A stretch of 64,000 bases of DNA from Bacteroidetes bacterium HGW-Bacteroidetes-16 (GTDB lineage: Bacteria; Bacteroidota; Bacteroidia; Bacteroidales; F082), in contig PHDN01000019.1 of assembly GCA_002840975.1 (NCBI GenBank), forward strand, positions 17,528-81,527, given 5' to 3'. The notes below the pieces were generated by a model. That model ran no database searches and was not told the origin of the DNA. It saw only the letters and a list, made by a program, of their open reading frames with translations. This document shows, piece by piece, positions 7,933-17,583 of this stretch (its first letter is position 1; each line of letters begins with the position of its first letter). The translations under genes were made by a program, and so were the position numbers.

Positions 7933-10900
7933 TTTTGTTGTTTTAGTGTCTTAAAGAATTCTTTCCATTGATCGAAATCGCGCACGTATATAATACCTAC
8001 ACCGGTTTCAACCAGCTGACCTTCGATGGCACCTGCGTATCGATTGTGACTAAAACCAACCAGCCGATACCTGCCATCCCTGGTCAATTTGTATTCTACT
8101 GTCACATCACTTGTTACATCGCTTAACGAATTTTGTTTGGCCCTGGCCCCTTCAACATCTACAACACCTCCAATCTGAACCGATAACCGTTCGTTAAATA
8201 GCTGTTTTTTTAATCCGATGTCCACTTGGGTTCTTCCAACAGCCTGGCTCGATTCATAATCATCGTACGAACGCACATCAAAATTCAACTCTACTCCGGG
8301 AACCACCTTTGAACTTAACTTATTTAGTTCAGCCGATAAAAATTTGCCTACCGTGGCACGCACCAGGGCTGATGTTCCATCGCTGGTACCGGTTTGTAAC
8401 GGGTTTTCCTGGACAAACCTGCCCAATACTAATAGAGCAAATACCTGTTTGTTCAAGGCTGAAGGATCTTCATTTAACAGGTTCAGTTTTGCATTGACTC
8501 TACCACCTAAAATCCCCTTGTCTTCAGGGGGCAATTGTATTTCGAAACTGATTTCGGGATGTAAAATATCTCCGCGGAGTTTTAGTAATACCAGGAACAG
8601 ATAGCGTTGTTTATAGGTGTTTTTTTCGCTTTCGCTTAATCGGGTCTGATCAGCTACCAGGTTGATTGGTGAAGTACGAACTGAATAGACAGCATCAATA
8701 GAAATTTCTGCATCGAGAGGATCCCCATTCCAAATAATGGTACTTCCATCCTCAATGGCAAACTTCCTTTTTACAATAGATTCCAGCGAAACGATGTAGC
8801 TGCCATCATTTAGATGATAGGCCCCTGTGAGGCTTATTTTCCCGCTTCTGTCCATGGTAAAGTTTAAGGCAGCTTCACCTCTGACTACCAGTGAATCGGT
8901 GGATGTTGGATCCATTAACAACCGGAGTGTTGCTTGTTTATCTATTTCAATGGTGGAAGAAAGGTCGAATCCTTTAAAACTGGATTTTTGTATTTGTTTT
9001 TGCTCATCCCTGTATAATATTTCATTATGGTCTGAAGGATCATTAAATGTTACAACACCTTCGCCTTTGTTGGTGGAGAGTTTGTTTTGGGGAACGGCAA
9101 AGGTAAAGTTTGAACCTTTTTTCATCTTTAAATCTGCATTAACAACAGGAAGCGACATGGGACCGGTTATATCAATCTTGCTGTCGATGATCATTTTTCC
9201 AAAGAATACTTTGTTGTCTTTTGCGGTGGTGTTGAACAATAAAAAATCCTTCGTTTTGACCTGCAAATCAAAAACGAAATTTCCGAATTGTTTCATTTTA
9301 ACCGAACCATTTATGGTGGCTGTATGCTGATTGGTGTCTACCATGGTAAAAGAGTTAAAGTAGACTCCGTCATTTTTCAATTGCACTGTTTCGTGTTTTA
9401 ACTCCAGGCGGTTGTTTAGTAGCGCGGGTTTGATAAACGCATTGTTAAACACCAGTTCACCTGTGATCTCGGGGGAATTGGTTGCTCCCTTGATTAAAAA
9501 GCTTCCCGAAACAGTACCGGATGCTTCTTTAATTTGCCCCATCGAAAATGCTTCAACGGTTTTCATCGAAAGAGATTTGAACTTCCCTTTTATATGGATT
9601 GAATTGTCACCACCGCCTGGAATTATATATCCATTGGCTCTCAAGTCGTTGTCCATGCCCAATAACCTGACATCCAATTCGAATCTCTCGGTGGTTGGGT
9701 TCTCGGCTTTCAGCGATAAATTACCGACAGAAACATTTTGAACGACCAGATCGGTTATTTGGGCATCCGCAACTATTCCATACGAGTTGTGAACTTTTTT
9801 TAACAGTATGTTTCCATCCACAGTTCCATTAACCAGATTGCTGTCTTTCTCAATAATCCCGAATAGGTCGTGTAGTTTGAAATGCTGAATGGCAATATTC
9901 AGGTCATCATCGAATTTTTCGTTTACGGAAGAAAGCTTGATTTCACTTGTTGCTTTTTTAAAAGTAAGGTTGTGGATTAAAATTCCCTGTGATCCGAATT
10001 TGATGTAATGATCCGAAGCAATATCCCAGCGGTCGTTCATCAGATAAAAGTTAGTAGGGTCAAGGGTGAGTTTGTAGTGTGTGTCATCTCTGTTAAGTTG
10101 AGACCGAATCAACAACTTTTTGTGCTTCTGGTCATCGGTAGAAGAAACGTTTGCCCACATTGTATTCTCCGACAGTTTTCCATCAAACAAAAAATGGTAC
10201 ACCTTGATCTGTGGGTTTGAAATGTTGCTGCTCGAAATTTTATAATTCAAGGCATTAGAATCCGAATTCACATCCAAAACAAGGTCATTAACTTCGATAT
10301 TTCCATACATCAGGTGGTTCATGGTGGCGTTCAGTTTCAACTCCCCTTTAGGGTTATTAAAATTTCCACGAATGAAAATGGGATCGAAATCGGCTGGCAG
10401 AGGAAGTAAAATTTTTGAAAGAATGGGATGGTTGCGAATCTGGATTTCAAAATTAAATTGAGAGAGTTCGCTGTCGCTGAGTTGAGGGATAGAATCTGAA
10501 AATTGAAAATATTGATTTATAAACCGGTTAAGTTCCGCAGAAAGCCCGGAAGGAGAAACCGTTCCTGCAAATTGTAAGCCAATGACTGCGCTACTGGAAG
10601 TTAACTTGCTGTCATTGGTTTTATTTATCGAAGCAACAAATAGGGAATCAACACCATATCTTTCACCTTCATACACAAGGATGAGGTTGTTAATTGTTGC
10701 TTTTCCAACCATTTTATTGGCTGAATCCTTTTTTAAATTGGCTGACGCGACCAATCCTATTTGCAGGTCATCTGTTGTGAGTTGAAGTTTTTGAAGGTCG
10801 GCTCCCTGCACGTTTAACAGAAATTTAACCTCTTCCTCGTTTGGCTTTAGGTTCACCAATCCATCCAAATCAAATACCGCGTTTTCGTCGTTCAGGTTTA

Positions 10901-12884
10901 TTTTTCCGCCAAATTGCCGCCCGTTTATATTGCCGTTTATTTTAAGATGTTGGTAGTTGTAACCATTTAGAACCATCTGAGATACCTCACCTGTTATTAT
11001 TGCCTGAATGCTATCCGGGTTTAGGCCCTGGCCGGTAGCTTCAAGATTCAATGAAACCGGTCCAAACAGAGCGGTATCGTTGAGCAGGCGACCAATATTG
11101 AAATCCAGGATGTTCACTTTTCCGTCGAAATTTTCATTTGGGTCGATTGTGGCGAAAATGTTGGCTGCACCAAAACTACTGCCCATGCTTATCGTTGATT
11201 CAAATTCCTTCAGCCACCCGTTAAAATCGATTTGCAACTCAATGTTTTCGGGAAGTTCCATGTTGTTTGGAATCGATGAACCGGCTATCATTTCAATGTC
11301 CTTTCTGCCCGAAATAATATTCAGATTGGGAAAATCATAATGAGCAGTTTGTAGGTCAGGCAAGCCTGTAATACTGAAATCGGTGTGTAACAGGGTATGG
11401 CTTCCGGTGCTTATTGCCAGATTTTTCCCGCTAAGATCATTCACAGCCCCAATAACAATTCCTGATATGGTGGTGGTGATTGTAGGGTCGTTAAAAAAAG
11501 GAAGCTCTATAAGTTGAGGGCTAAAATAAAGGATATCCGAATTTTTAAAACGGGCATTTTTAAGGTTTACATTCAGTACCATGAAAGGAAATGAATCTTT
11601 CAATGAATTTAAAGAAGGATATTGAATGGCCAGGTCCGCATCAATCGAGGTATTGTTGGTTTTAAGTTTCAATTTATCCGCCGTGATTGAATGTTGGTCC
11701 ATACTGAAATCCGTTTCAAATTGGACAATTGAGATGTGATCTTCATCCGTGGCGCTGAATTTTTTAATTGAGGCCAGGATGGTATCTGATGAATAGGCAA
11801 CATCTGTTGCAACAAGGGTTATGTGCTGATAATCCAGGTGATCTGCATCAAATGAGTTTGTTGTGTCCGTTTTATCTCCTTTATGGTAAGCCAGTGAATT
11901 GTTATCCAGGTTGATGCTGTTGGCGGTTATTTTCCAATCACCTTTTTCAGTAGCATCAGGAAGCGGTGCAATGGTGTCAGGGGATGATTCTTTGTCACTT
12001 GTGTTAAATTGCAATTCGCTTTTTAACAAGGAGAGCTGATCCAGCGAAACCAACTGCTTTTGCAAATCGACAGCTCCCTTTTTGAGTTCAAACTGGTTGA
12101 TGTCGGCCTTAATCGTTTGATTGTTTGCCGAATGCCCGTAATCAAGAGTCGAGTTTACGATCTGAACGTAATTGGCTGATATTAACGGTAATATTCCCGT
12201 TGACTTGCTCCTTGTCGGTTGTGCGGATTCCATGATTTGAACCTGCGCATCCAGGCTCTCAACCAGCAATTCATCAACAAGAAAAACAGATTTTTCGAGA
12301 TCAATCCCGTCAACATGCAATTTCAAATTTTTAAGCGTGGTCGATAAATTCATTCCGCCGTATGCATCATCATAGCGAAACCGGATATCGTTCATGTTCA
12401 CCTGACCAACACTGAAAGTCCAGGCCGGCTTTGTTTTATTGTCTGCCTTTTGTTGTTTGGTAGTATCGCTAAAGGCCTTAATTAGGAAATCGTAATTATA
12501 CAATGAATCGGATGCGGGCCTGTTAAGGTTGAGATTCACGTTCTCAAGAGAGAAGGAGAGGATATTTATTTTGTTATACAGCAAGTCGAACAGTGCGATG
12601 TTAATTTTTAACTCCCCGGCGTACAATAGCGTATCCCTTTTCAAATCTTCCAGAAAAAGGCCCTCAATAACAACTGATTTTGGAAATGAAATCCGGATCT
12701 TTCTGATATCAACCTTGGTATGCGTTTTATTGCTGACAAATGATGCACCTGAATGGACCATTTTTGTTTGAATGGCGGGAACTTGAATTAGCACTGCGAT
12801 ACTGATCAAAAAGATCAGGAGGGCAAAGATCAACCACAGGATGACATGAAGTGATTTCTTTATAAATAAATGACGTTTACTCAT
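7929..12884 (-). CDS. tamB: TamB: translocation/assembly module (DUF490) protein
   Basis: A 1651-residue protein with a single N-terminal membrane anchor (about 13-33) and a very long repeated beta-strand body, ending in the DUF490/TamB domain (about 1290-1640; LGGRVNAKLNLLN, QVFALLVLGRFVQENP, LNFDVRSYDD, TQVDIGLKKQLFNERLSVQIGG split across about 1500-1590). TamB spans the periplasm as a hydrophobic beta-groove between the inner membrane and TamA/TamL. The length is typical for Bacteroidota. tamL follows with a four-base overlap, so the pair is one translational unit. No Bacteroidota-type -7 box is convincing directly upstream. Confidence 0.93.
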   Translation of the reverse strand: MSKRHLFIKKSLHVILWLIFALLIFLISIAVLIQVPAIQTKMVHSGASFVSNKTHTKVDIRKIRISFPKSVVIEGLFLEDLKRDTLLYAGELKINIALFDLLYNKINILSFSLENVNLNLNRPASDSLYNYDFLIKAFSDTTKQQKADNKTKPAWTFSVGQVNMNDIRFRYDDAYGGMNLSTTLKNLKLHVDGIDLEKSVFLVDELLVESLDAQVQIMESAQPTRSKSTGILPLISANYVQIVNSTLDYGHSANNQTIKADINQFELKKGAVDLQKQLVSLDQLSLLKSELQFNTSDKESSPDTIAPLPDATEKGDWKITANSINLDNNSLAYHKGDKTDTTNSFDADHLDYQHITLVATDVAYSSDTILASIKKFSATDEDHISIVQFETDFSMDQHSITADKLKLKTNNTSIDADLAIQYPSLNSLKDSFPFMVLNVNLKNARFKNSDILYFSPQLIELPFFNDPTITTTISGIVIGAVNDLSGKNLAISTGSHTLLHTDFSITGLPDLQTAHYDFPNLNIISGRKDIEMIAGSSIPNNMELPENIELQIDFNGWLKEFESTISMGSSFGAANIFATIDPNENFDGKVNILDFNIGRLLNDTALFGPVSLNLEATGQGLNPDSIQAIITGEVSQMVLNGYNYQHLKINGNINGRQFGGKINLNDENAVFDLDGLVNLKPNEEEVKFLLNVQGADLQKLQLTTDDLQIGLVASANLKKDSANKMVGKATINNLILVYEGERYGVDSLFVASINKTNDSKLTSSSAVIGLQFAGTVSPSGLSAELNRFINQYFQFSDSIPQLSDSELSQFNFEIQIRNHPILSKILLPLPADFDPIFIRGNFNNPKGELKLNATMNHLMYGNIEVNDLVLDVNSDSNALNYKISSSNISNPQIKVYHFLFDGKLSENTMWANVSSTDDQKHKKLLIRSQLNRDDTHYKLTLDPTNFYLMNDRWDIASDHYIKFGSQGILIHNLTFKKATSEIKLSSVNEKFDDDLNIAIQHFKLHDLFGIIEKDSNLVNGTVDGNILLKKVHNSYGIVADAQITDLVVQNVSVGNLSLKAENPTTERFELDVRLLGMDNDLRANGYIIPGGGDNSIHIKGKFKSLSMKTVEAFSMGQIKEASGTVSGSFLIKGATNSPEITGELVFNNAFIKPALLNNRLELKHETVQLKNDGVYFNSFTMVDTNQHTATINGSVKMKQFGNFVFDLQVKTKDFLLFNTTAKDNKVFFGKMIIDSKIDITGPMSLPVVNADLKMKKGSNFTFAVPQNKLSTNKGEGVVTFNDPSDHNEILYRDEQKQIQKSSFKGFDLSSTIEIDKQATLRLLMDPTSTDSLVVRGEAALNFTMDRSGKISLTGAYHLNDGSYIVSLESIVKRKFAIEDGSTIIWNGDPLDAEISIDAVYSVRTSPINLVADQTRLSESEKNTYKQRYLFLVLLKLRGDILHPEISFEIQLPPEDKGILGGRVNAKLNLLNEDPSALNKQVFALLVLGRFVQENPLQTGTSDGTSALVRATVGKFLSAELNKLSSKVVPGVELNFDVRSYDDYESSQAVGRTQVDIGLKKQLFNERLSVQIGGVVDVEGARAKQNSLSDVTSDVTVEYKLTRDGRYRLVGFSHNRYAGAIEGQLVETGVGIIYVRDFDQWKEFFKTLKQQK

Positions 12885-13404
12885 TTCCAGGTTTATTCAA
12901 AACAGCAATACAGGCTTCCAAAGGTCGAAGATTCATCATGTATTTCCAGCCAGGGTGAATTTGTTTCATTAAACAAAAGATATTCTAATTATTAATGTGT
13001 CATAAGCAGCTATCAAAGATAGCTTGATTTGGCTCCATTTTATTACATTACTTTGGTTAAGAGTTACATCATTCACATATTATCAATTGTGTTAAGTGAC
13101 TTATAAGAAATGAGAATACGACTTCCGTTTTGTCAAATCAGATCAATGGCGATACAGAGATTCTCATTCATTGTGGTGGTTATTGAAAAAATGGTGGGAA
13201 AAGCACCCCTAAAACGTGTGAAATGTGTAAAGATTTTCCGAACCGATGTAACACATTTATGACCATAATGAATCAATTTTGTATTCAGATTATAAGTTGC
13301 ATACTTTATGCATGAAATACATTAGCTTAACTGTCAACAAAGTCCCCTCATTACATAAATGTGGGTCAATTTAGAAAGAATGAAAGAAAAAAACACGGTT
13401 TCCG
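12885..13404. other. 520-base gap with several inverted repeats and a candidate promoter
   Basis: No ORF of interest is present on either strand. Three perfect inverted repeats are visible: AGCTATC at 13008-13014 with 13018-13024; AATGAGAAT at 13109-13117 with 13160-13168; AAATGTGT at 13221-13228 with 13251-13258. A near-consensus Bacteroidota promoter reads TTTG (13028-13031), 17 bases, then TACTTTG (13049-13055), one base shorter than TAnnTTTG. A transcript from it would carry the second and third stems ahead of the cupin gene, so the gap could be a long structured leader or encode a small RNA. Confidence 0.35.
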
Positions 13405-13761
13405 ATGAAATATAATGAAGACAGTGTAGAATTGAAAAAAACTATGGTGCATGTGGTGGTTGAAATTATTACATATAAGGCCAATGCAGTGGTAAGAAAA
13501 ACCATCATCAACAGACCCACGGGTAACATCACGGTGTCCTCTTTTGACTTAGGGGAAGAGCTTGTTGAAAAAATTGCACCTTTCGACAACTACATTCAAA
13601 TTATTGAAGGGAAGGCCAACATGATGATTGATGACAAGGAATTCGTCCTTAGCCTTGGTGAGGGAATTATCATTCCGGCCCACTCGAAACTGAAGTTTCA
13701 TGCCAACGAACAATTCAAGATGGTTTCCACCATGATTAAAAGCGGGTACGAAGGTTTTTGA
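13405..13761 (+). CDS. Cupin-domain protein
   Basis: A 118-residue single-domain protein with the cupin beta-barrel order: SFDLGEELVEKIAPFDNYIQIIEG (spanning about 47-70) and the second motif LGEGIIIPAHSKLKFHANE (about 90-108). The usual first-motif histidines are mostly missing, and only one His (in PAHS) matches the metal-ligand pattern, so metal binding is doubtful. Cupins of this size in Bacteroidota are small unassigned sensors or enzymes. It stands alone, with a long leader region upstream and the cold-shock gene 205 bases downstream. Confidence 0.75.
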   Translation: MKYNEDSVELKKTMVHVVVEIITYKANAVVRKTIINRPTGNITVSSFDLGEELVEKIAPFDNYIQIIEGKANMMIDDKEFVLSLGEGIIIPAHSKLKFHANEQFKMVSTMIKSGYEGF

Positions 13762-13937
13762 ATCGAATAGGTTGATTTAATACCGATGCCAGACGAAATT
13801 TATTTGAACCAGAGATCAATTTCGATAAAAAGGTAGGCGATTGGCCAGAACACCCGATTTCTGTATTAAGAATGTGACTAAATTGCAACAATTAACATAA
13901 TTAAAGGAATAAATCCAACAATCTCAATAATTTAGAG

Positions 13938-13945
13938 TATCTTTG
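13938..13945 (+). promoter_or_regulatory. Bacteroidota -7 box (TATCTTTG) for the cold-shock gene
   Basis: TATCTTTG matches the TAnnTTTG -7 consensus of Bacteroidota sigma-ABfr promoters and lies 21 bases before the ATG at 13967, giving a very short leader. No TTTG -33 element is seen at the usual 17-21 base spacing. Confidence 0.5.
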
Positions 13946-13966
13946 CCGCTCACAAATATTATAACA

Positions 13967-14158
13967 ATGAATAATGGTACAGTAAAATTCTTTAATGACG
14001 AGAAGGGATTCGGATTTATTAAAGATGCAAATTCATCAAAAGAGTATTTCGTACATTCAAATGGTCTTAAAGACATGATCAGTGAGAATGACGAAGTAAC
14101 CTTTGATTTAGAAGAAGGAAGAAAAGGATTAAATGCAGTCAATGTTAAACTAGCATAG
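13967..14158 (+). CDS. Cold-shock domain protein (CspA family)
   Basis: A 63-residue cold-shock domain that binds single-stranded RNA/DNA and acts as an RNA chaperone. RNP1 is KGFGFIK (about 14-20) and RNP2 reads EYFVHSN (about 28-34). The protein ends GLNAVNVKLA as in the family. The ATG at 13967 is chosen because it gives the canonical NNGTVKFFN start; a TTG 24 bases upstream would overlap the promoter box. A strong terminator follows the stop, so it is monocistronic. The short leader argues against a long CspA-type cold-responsive 5' UTR. Confidence 0.93.
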   Translation: MNNGTVKFFNDEKGFGFIKDANSSKEYFVHSNGLKDMISENDEVTFDLEEGRKGLNAVNVKLA

Positions 14159-14185
14159 TTTATTATATTCAACATTTAAAATTTT

Positions 14186-14215
14186 AAGTCCCGCTTTTAG
14201 CGGGACTTTTTTTTT
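14186..14215 (+). terminator. Rho-independent terminator of the cold-shock gene
   Basis: A perfect 10-base stem (AAGTCCCGCT, 14186-14195, with 14199-14208) has a 3-base loop and is followed by a run of T. It starts 28 bases after the cold-shock stop codon. Confidence 0.93.
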
Positions 14216-14367
14216 GTTAACCCAACTTACAATTAATCTGAACGGAATTAATGTCTTACAATCAACTGGTGTTTTTTTAGATGCCTTTTTATCTTTTTCC
14301 AATCAGCACATTGATGCGTTTTTCGATCACCATTCATTGGTAAAATATTTCAACTTGCCGAATCACG

Positions 14368-15198
14368 TTACCAGGAAACCAGAATTTCGTGGCTAAGGAT
14401 CAAACGCAATCCTATAACCACAAAAAGGGTGGTCATTACGATTGCTTTTGAGAGGCTGATGTAACGGTCCTCTTCATCAAAGTATAGGGTTTCCATATAA
14501 TTGACCCGGCCAAAAATAATAATCAGCAATACTCCCAGGCTCATCCATGAGTATCTTTCCTGAAAACGTAAATCGGGAAGAAAATAGAGGGTATATAATA
14601 TGGTGCCCACAACGAAAGGAACGATAATTTGAGCTGTAAAAAAGAAGGGAAAGTTTTTTTCGCTCAATTTGTTATAATAACTATTAGCCGAAATGGCTAC
14701 CGGTTTCGACATAAAATAGGCTGTTGCCAGAAGTCCAAAGAAACCTACCAATGCGACCAGCATTTTAGTGGTGTCGGTAAAATACATCCAGTTGAAAACG
14801 TGGCCAACGCCTTTCTTAAAAATATTACCTATCAGCAGACCGCCAAAAAAATAATTTAATGCATGCAAAGTAAGCCACATGAAAAAGGTCTTTATCCGGG
14901 CAGGTTCTTCGACAAGAGAATAAAAGGCAATTAAAGAAATAAGTCCTACCAGAAGTATTAACATGGGTCCGGCACTGAATATAAGCTTCACGGCATCGTG
15001 CGTCCATTCATAAGGTTCAACATGATAATAAATAATGTTCCAGTCGAAGCTTACTTCATAACCAAACGAACCACTGGTAAGTATATTAGCAAAATGATTG
15101 ACATAAAAAACAAAAAGGAAAGCCAACACATACGAAGCCGTTGAGTTAGTGGCAATAATCCAGAAATTTTTTTTTGTTTCTGTATTTGTAGGCTTCAT
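14368..15198 (-). CDS. Polytopic membrane protein of unknown function
   Basis: A 276-residue protein with about seven hydrophobic segments (near 17-35, 72-94, 102-122, 143-162, 188-208, 218-236 and 250-268). No HExxH, transporter or kinase motif is visible, and I do not recognise the family. The longest non-membrane stretch is near 40-70 (FGYEVSFDWNIIYYHVEPYEW), probably an external loop. It lies 49 bases downstream of the alpha-oxoamine synthase on the same strand, so the two may be co-transcribed, but a role in lipid synthesis would be a guess. Confidence 0.65.
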   Translation of the reverse strand: MKPTNTETKKNFWIIATNSTASYVLAFLFVFYVNHFANILTSGSFGYEVSFDWNIIYYHVEPYEWTHDAVKLIFSAGPMLILLVGLISLIAFYSLVEEPARIKTFFMWLTLHALNYFFGGLLIGNIFKKGVGHVFNWMYFTDTTKMLVALVGFFGLLATAYFMSKPVAISANSYYNKLSEKNFPFFFTAQIIVPFVVGTILYTLYFLPDLRFQERYSWMSLGVLLIIIFGRVNYMETLYFDEEDRYISLSKAIVMTTLFVVIGLRLILSHEILVSW

Positions 15199-15247
15199 CT
15201 GGATTTAATAGTTCCGGGCAGGGTGGCACTGCCCGGAATGAAATTTT

Positions 15248-16492
15248 TTAGGCAGTTTGTTCTTTAAAAACGTGAGCGTATTCATTGTTCTCTAATTTGG
15301 CTTTCACCACCTCAAATGCCTTAATGGTATATTCGACATCTTCAAGCGTGTGGTTGGCTGTTGGAATAAGCCGAAGCAAGATCATGCCCTTGGGGATGAC
15401 CGGATAAGCCACAATCGAACAGAAAATATTAAAGTTTTCGCGCAGGTCATAGGTAATTTGAGTGGCTTCGGGTACGCCACCGTTCAGTATAACCGGAGTT
15501 ACCGGGGAGTTGGCATTACCTAGATTAAAGCCCCTTTCCCGAAGTCCTGATTGCAGTGCATTTACAATTTTCCAGAGATTTTCACGGTGTTCCGGTTGGG
15601 TACGCAACATTTCTAAACGTTTCATGGCACCGATAACCATGGGCATTGGAAGCGATTTGGCAAAAATCTGCGAGCGCATGTTATACATCAGGAATTTGAT
15701 AACTTCTTTTTTACCGGCCACAAAACCACCAATGCCGGCCATTGCTTTTGCAAAGGTGCCAAAATACAGGTCAACCTGATCCTGAATACCAAAATATTCG
15801 TCGGTTCCTGCACCTGTTGGCCCCATGGTTCCAAAACCATGTGCATCGTCGATAAACAACCTAAAGTTGAATTTTTTCTTTAAAGCAACAATCTCGTCCA
15901 GTTTTCCTAAATCGCCTGCCATTCCGTAAACACCTTCCGTTATCACCAGGATGCCGCCTCCTGTTTGTTCAACAATTTTGGTAGCCCTCTCCAGTTCCTT
16001 GGCCAGATTCTCCATGTTGTTGTGCGGATATACGAAACGCTTTCCGAAATGCAAACGCATCCCGTCAATGATACAGGCATGGGCTTCAGAATCATATACA
16101 ATCACATCTTTTCGGTCTACAATAGCGTTGATAATGGATATCATTCCCTGGTAACCATAGTTGAGCAAATAGGCCGCTTCACGACCCACGAATTCCGCCA
16201 GTTGCCTTTCCAGTTCTTCATGGTATTTTGTTTGACCCGACATCATTCGGGCTCCCATGGGATAAGCTAAACCCCATTCTTTGGCAGCATCGGCATCGGC
16301 CTTGCGAACTTCCGGGTGATTGGCTAAACCAAGATAATTGTTTAGACTCCAAACCAGTCGTTCTTTTCCCATAAACTGCATCTTGTTGCAAATCTCACCT
16401 TCCAGTTTCGGAAACATGAAGTAACCTTCCGATTGTGTTGCATATTGACCCAAAGGGCCCATGTTTGAAACGCATTTGTCAAAAACATCCAT
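15248..16492 (-). CDS. Alpha-oxoamine synthase family PLP enzyme (serine palmitoyltransferase-like)
   Basis: A 414-residue fold-type I PLP enzyme of the alpha-oxoamine synthase family, which condenses an acyl-CoA/ACP with an amino acid. The PLP lysine is K249 in GTFAKAMAG; DDAHGFG (about 215-221) binds the pyridine ring; YDSEAHAC (about 133-140) contacts the ring face. Relatives include serine palmitoyltransferase, glycine C-acetyltransferase and BioF. Serine palmitoyltransferase for sphingolipids is plausible in this phylum, but substrate is not readable. The ATG at 16492 is chosen because it gives the family-like N-terminus MDVFDKC; the frame is open to 16636 but that extension is not family-like. 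Confidence 0.85.
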   Translation of the reverse strand: MDVFDKCVSNMGPLGQYATQSEGYFMFPKLEGEICNKMQFMGKERLVWSLNNYLGLANHPEVRKADADAAKEWGLAYPMGARMMSGQTKYHEELERQLAEFVGREAAYLLNYGYQGMISIINAIVDRKDVIVYDSEAHACIIDGMRLHFGKRFVYPHNNMENLAKELERATKIVEQTGGGILVITEGVYGMAGDLGKLDEIVALKKKFNFRLFIDDAHGFGTMGPTGAGTDEYFGIQDQVDLYFGTFAKAMAGIGGFVAGKKEVIKFLMYNMRSQIFAKSLPMPMVIGAMKRLEMLRTQPEHRENLWKIVNALQSGLRERGFNLGNANSPVTPVILNGGVPEATQITYDLRENFNIFCSIVAYPVIPKGMILLRLIPTANHTLEDVEYTIKAFEVVKAKLENNEYAHVFKEQTA

Positions 16493-16739
16493 ATTTTGAT
16501 ACTTTAAAATTAAGGTGCAAAAGTATGGATTTCCTTTCACAGGACAAGATGTTTCGTCCAATTCATTCCAAATGCATTTGAAAGGAGAGGTTTTGAAGGG
16601 AGAATTTGTCTTTTTATTGAATTTTAACAATGACACCCAACCTTCTCGGGGTAGTTTCTTTGCATCTTTGCAAAAGTGAGTGATTTATCGCATGAATAAA
16701 TATCTTTTCTGGGGCATACCACACACAGTAAAAAATCGT

Positions 16740-16769
16740 TTTGTACTTCAATTATTTATGTTAATTTTG
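16740..16769 (+). promoter_or_regulatory. Bacteroidota promoter of bamD, nearly leaderless
   Basis: TTTG at 16740-16743, an 18-base spacer, then TAATTTTG at 16762-16769 fit the Bacteroidota -33/-7 consensus. The bamD ATG is at 16774, only four bases after the -7 box, so the transcript would begin at or within a few bases of the start codon. Confidence 0.6.
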
Positions 16770-16773
16770 CGCC

Positions 16774-17571
16774 ATGTTAAAAAGGAATGGTTTATACTCT
16801 TTACTTATTGTAATTCTGTTTGTTATATCCGCCTGTAACGGGCCACAAAAGGTACTTAAAAGCGGTAACAACGAATTGAAGTACGAAACAGGTGTTGATT
16901 TATACGAAAAGGGCGACTATAATAAGGCGCTTCAGTTTTTTGATATTCTCAGGGCGGTATACCGTGGAACCGAAAAAGGGGAGAAGCTGACCTATTACTC
17001 GGCCAACTGTTATTTTCAAATGCGTGATTATCAAATTGCCAGCTACTATTACGAACAGTACGTTCAGATGTATCCAAGAGGCGAGCATGCAGAAGAATCG
17101 GCATATCTAACGGCTTACTGCAGCTATCTTGAATCACCCAGGAGCACCCTCGATCAAACCAGTACGTTTCAGGCTTTACGCCAGTTACAGTCGTTTATCG
17201 ATATGTACCCTAAAAGCCCTAAAGTAACGGAAGCCACCAAACTGATGGACGATTTACGCTATAAGCTTGAAATAAAGAGTTATCACATTGCAGTTTTGTA
17301 CTTTAAAATGGAAGATTTTCAGGCAGCCATTACTTCATTCGAAAATCTAATGGAGAATTATCCAGATACCGAATTTAAAGAGGAAGTCCTGTTCTCCATC
17401 ACGGAAGCATACTATTCTTATGCCGAAAAAAGTATTTTCACAAAAAAAGGAGAGCGCTACGAAAAAACAGTAGAAGCCTTTAACAACTTGAAATACATGT
17501 ACCCCGATAGCAAATTTTTATCCATAGCACAGACTTACAACGACAATGCTATGAAGCACATAAGTAATTAA
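16774..17571 (+). CDS. bamD: BamD: outer membrane assembly lipoprotein
   Basis: A 265-residue lipoprotein of the BamD/ComL family. The signal peptide ends at ISAC (Cys about 21). The mature protein is built of TPR-like helices (YEKGDYNKALQFFDIL; YQIASYYYEQYVQMYP; FKMEDFQAAITSFENLMENYP), with the typical length. BamD scaffolds the BAM complex that folds beta-barrel proteins into the outer membrane. It heads the cluster bamD-rpoZ-coaBC-DUF4835, an order widely kept in Bacteroidota. A consensus promoter ends just before its start codon. Confidence 0.93.
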   Translation: MLKRNGLYSLLIVILFVISACNGPQKVLKSGNNELKYETGVDLYEKGDYNKALQFFDILRAVYRGTEKGEKLTYYSANCYFQMRDYQIASYYYEQYVQMYPRGEHAEESAYLTAYCSYLESPRSTLDQTSTFQALRQLQSFIDMYPKSPKVTEATKLMDDLRYKLEIKSYHIAVLYFKMEDFQAAITSFENLMENYPDTEFKEEVLFSITEAYYSYAEKSIFTKKGERYEKTVEAFNNLKYMYPDSKFLSIAQTYNDNAMKHISN

Positions 17572-17583
17572 TAATCAAATAAT

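Noticed and set aside
8827..9330. 167-codon open frame on the + strand
   Set aside because: It is antisense to tamB. Frames of this kind recur throughout the long tamB gene.
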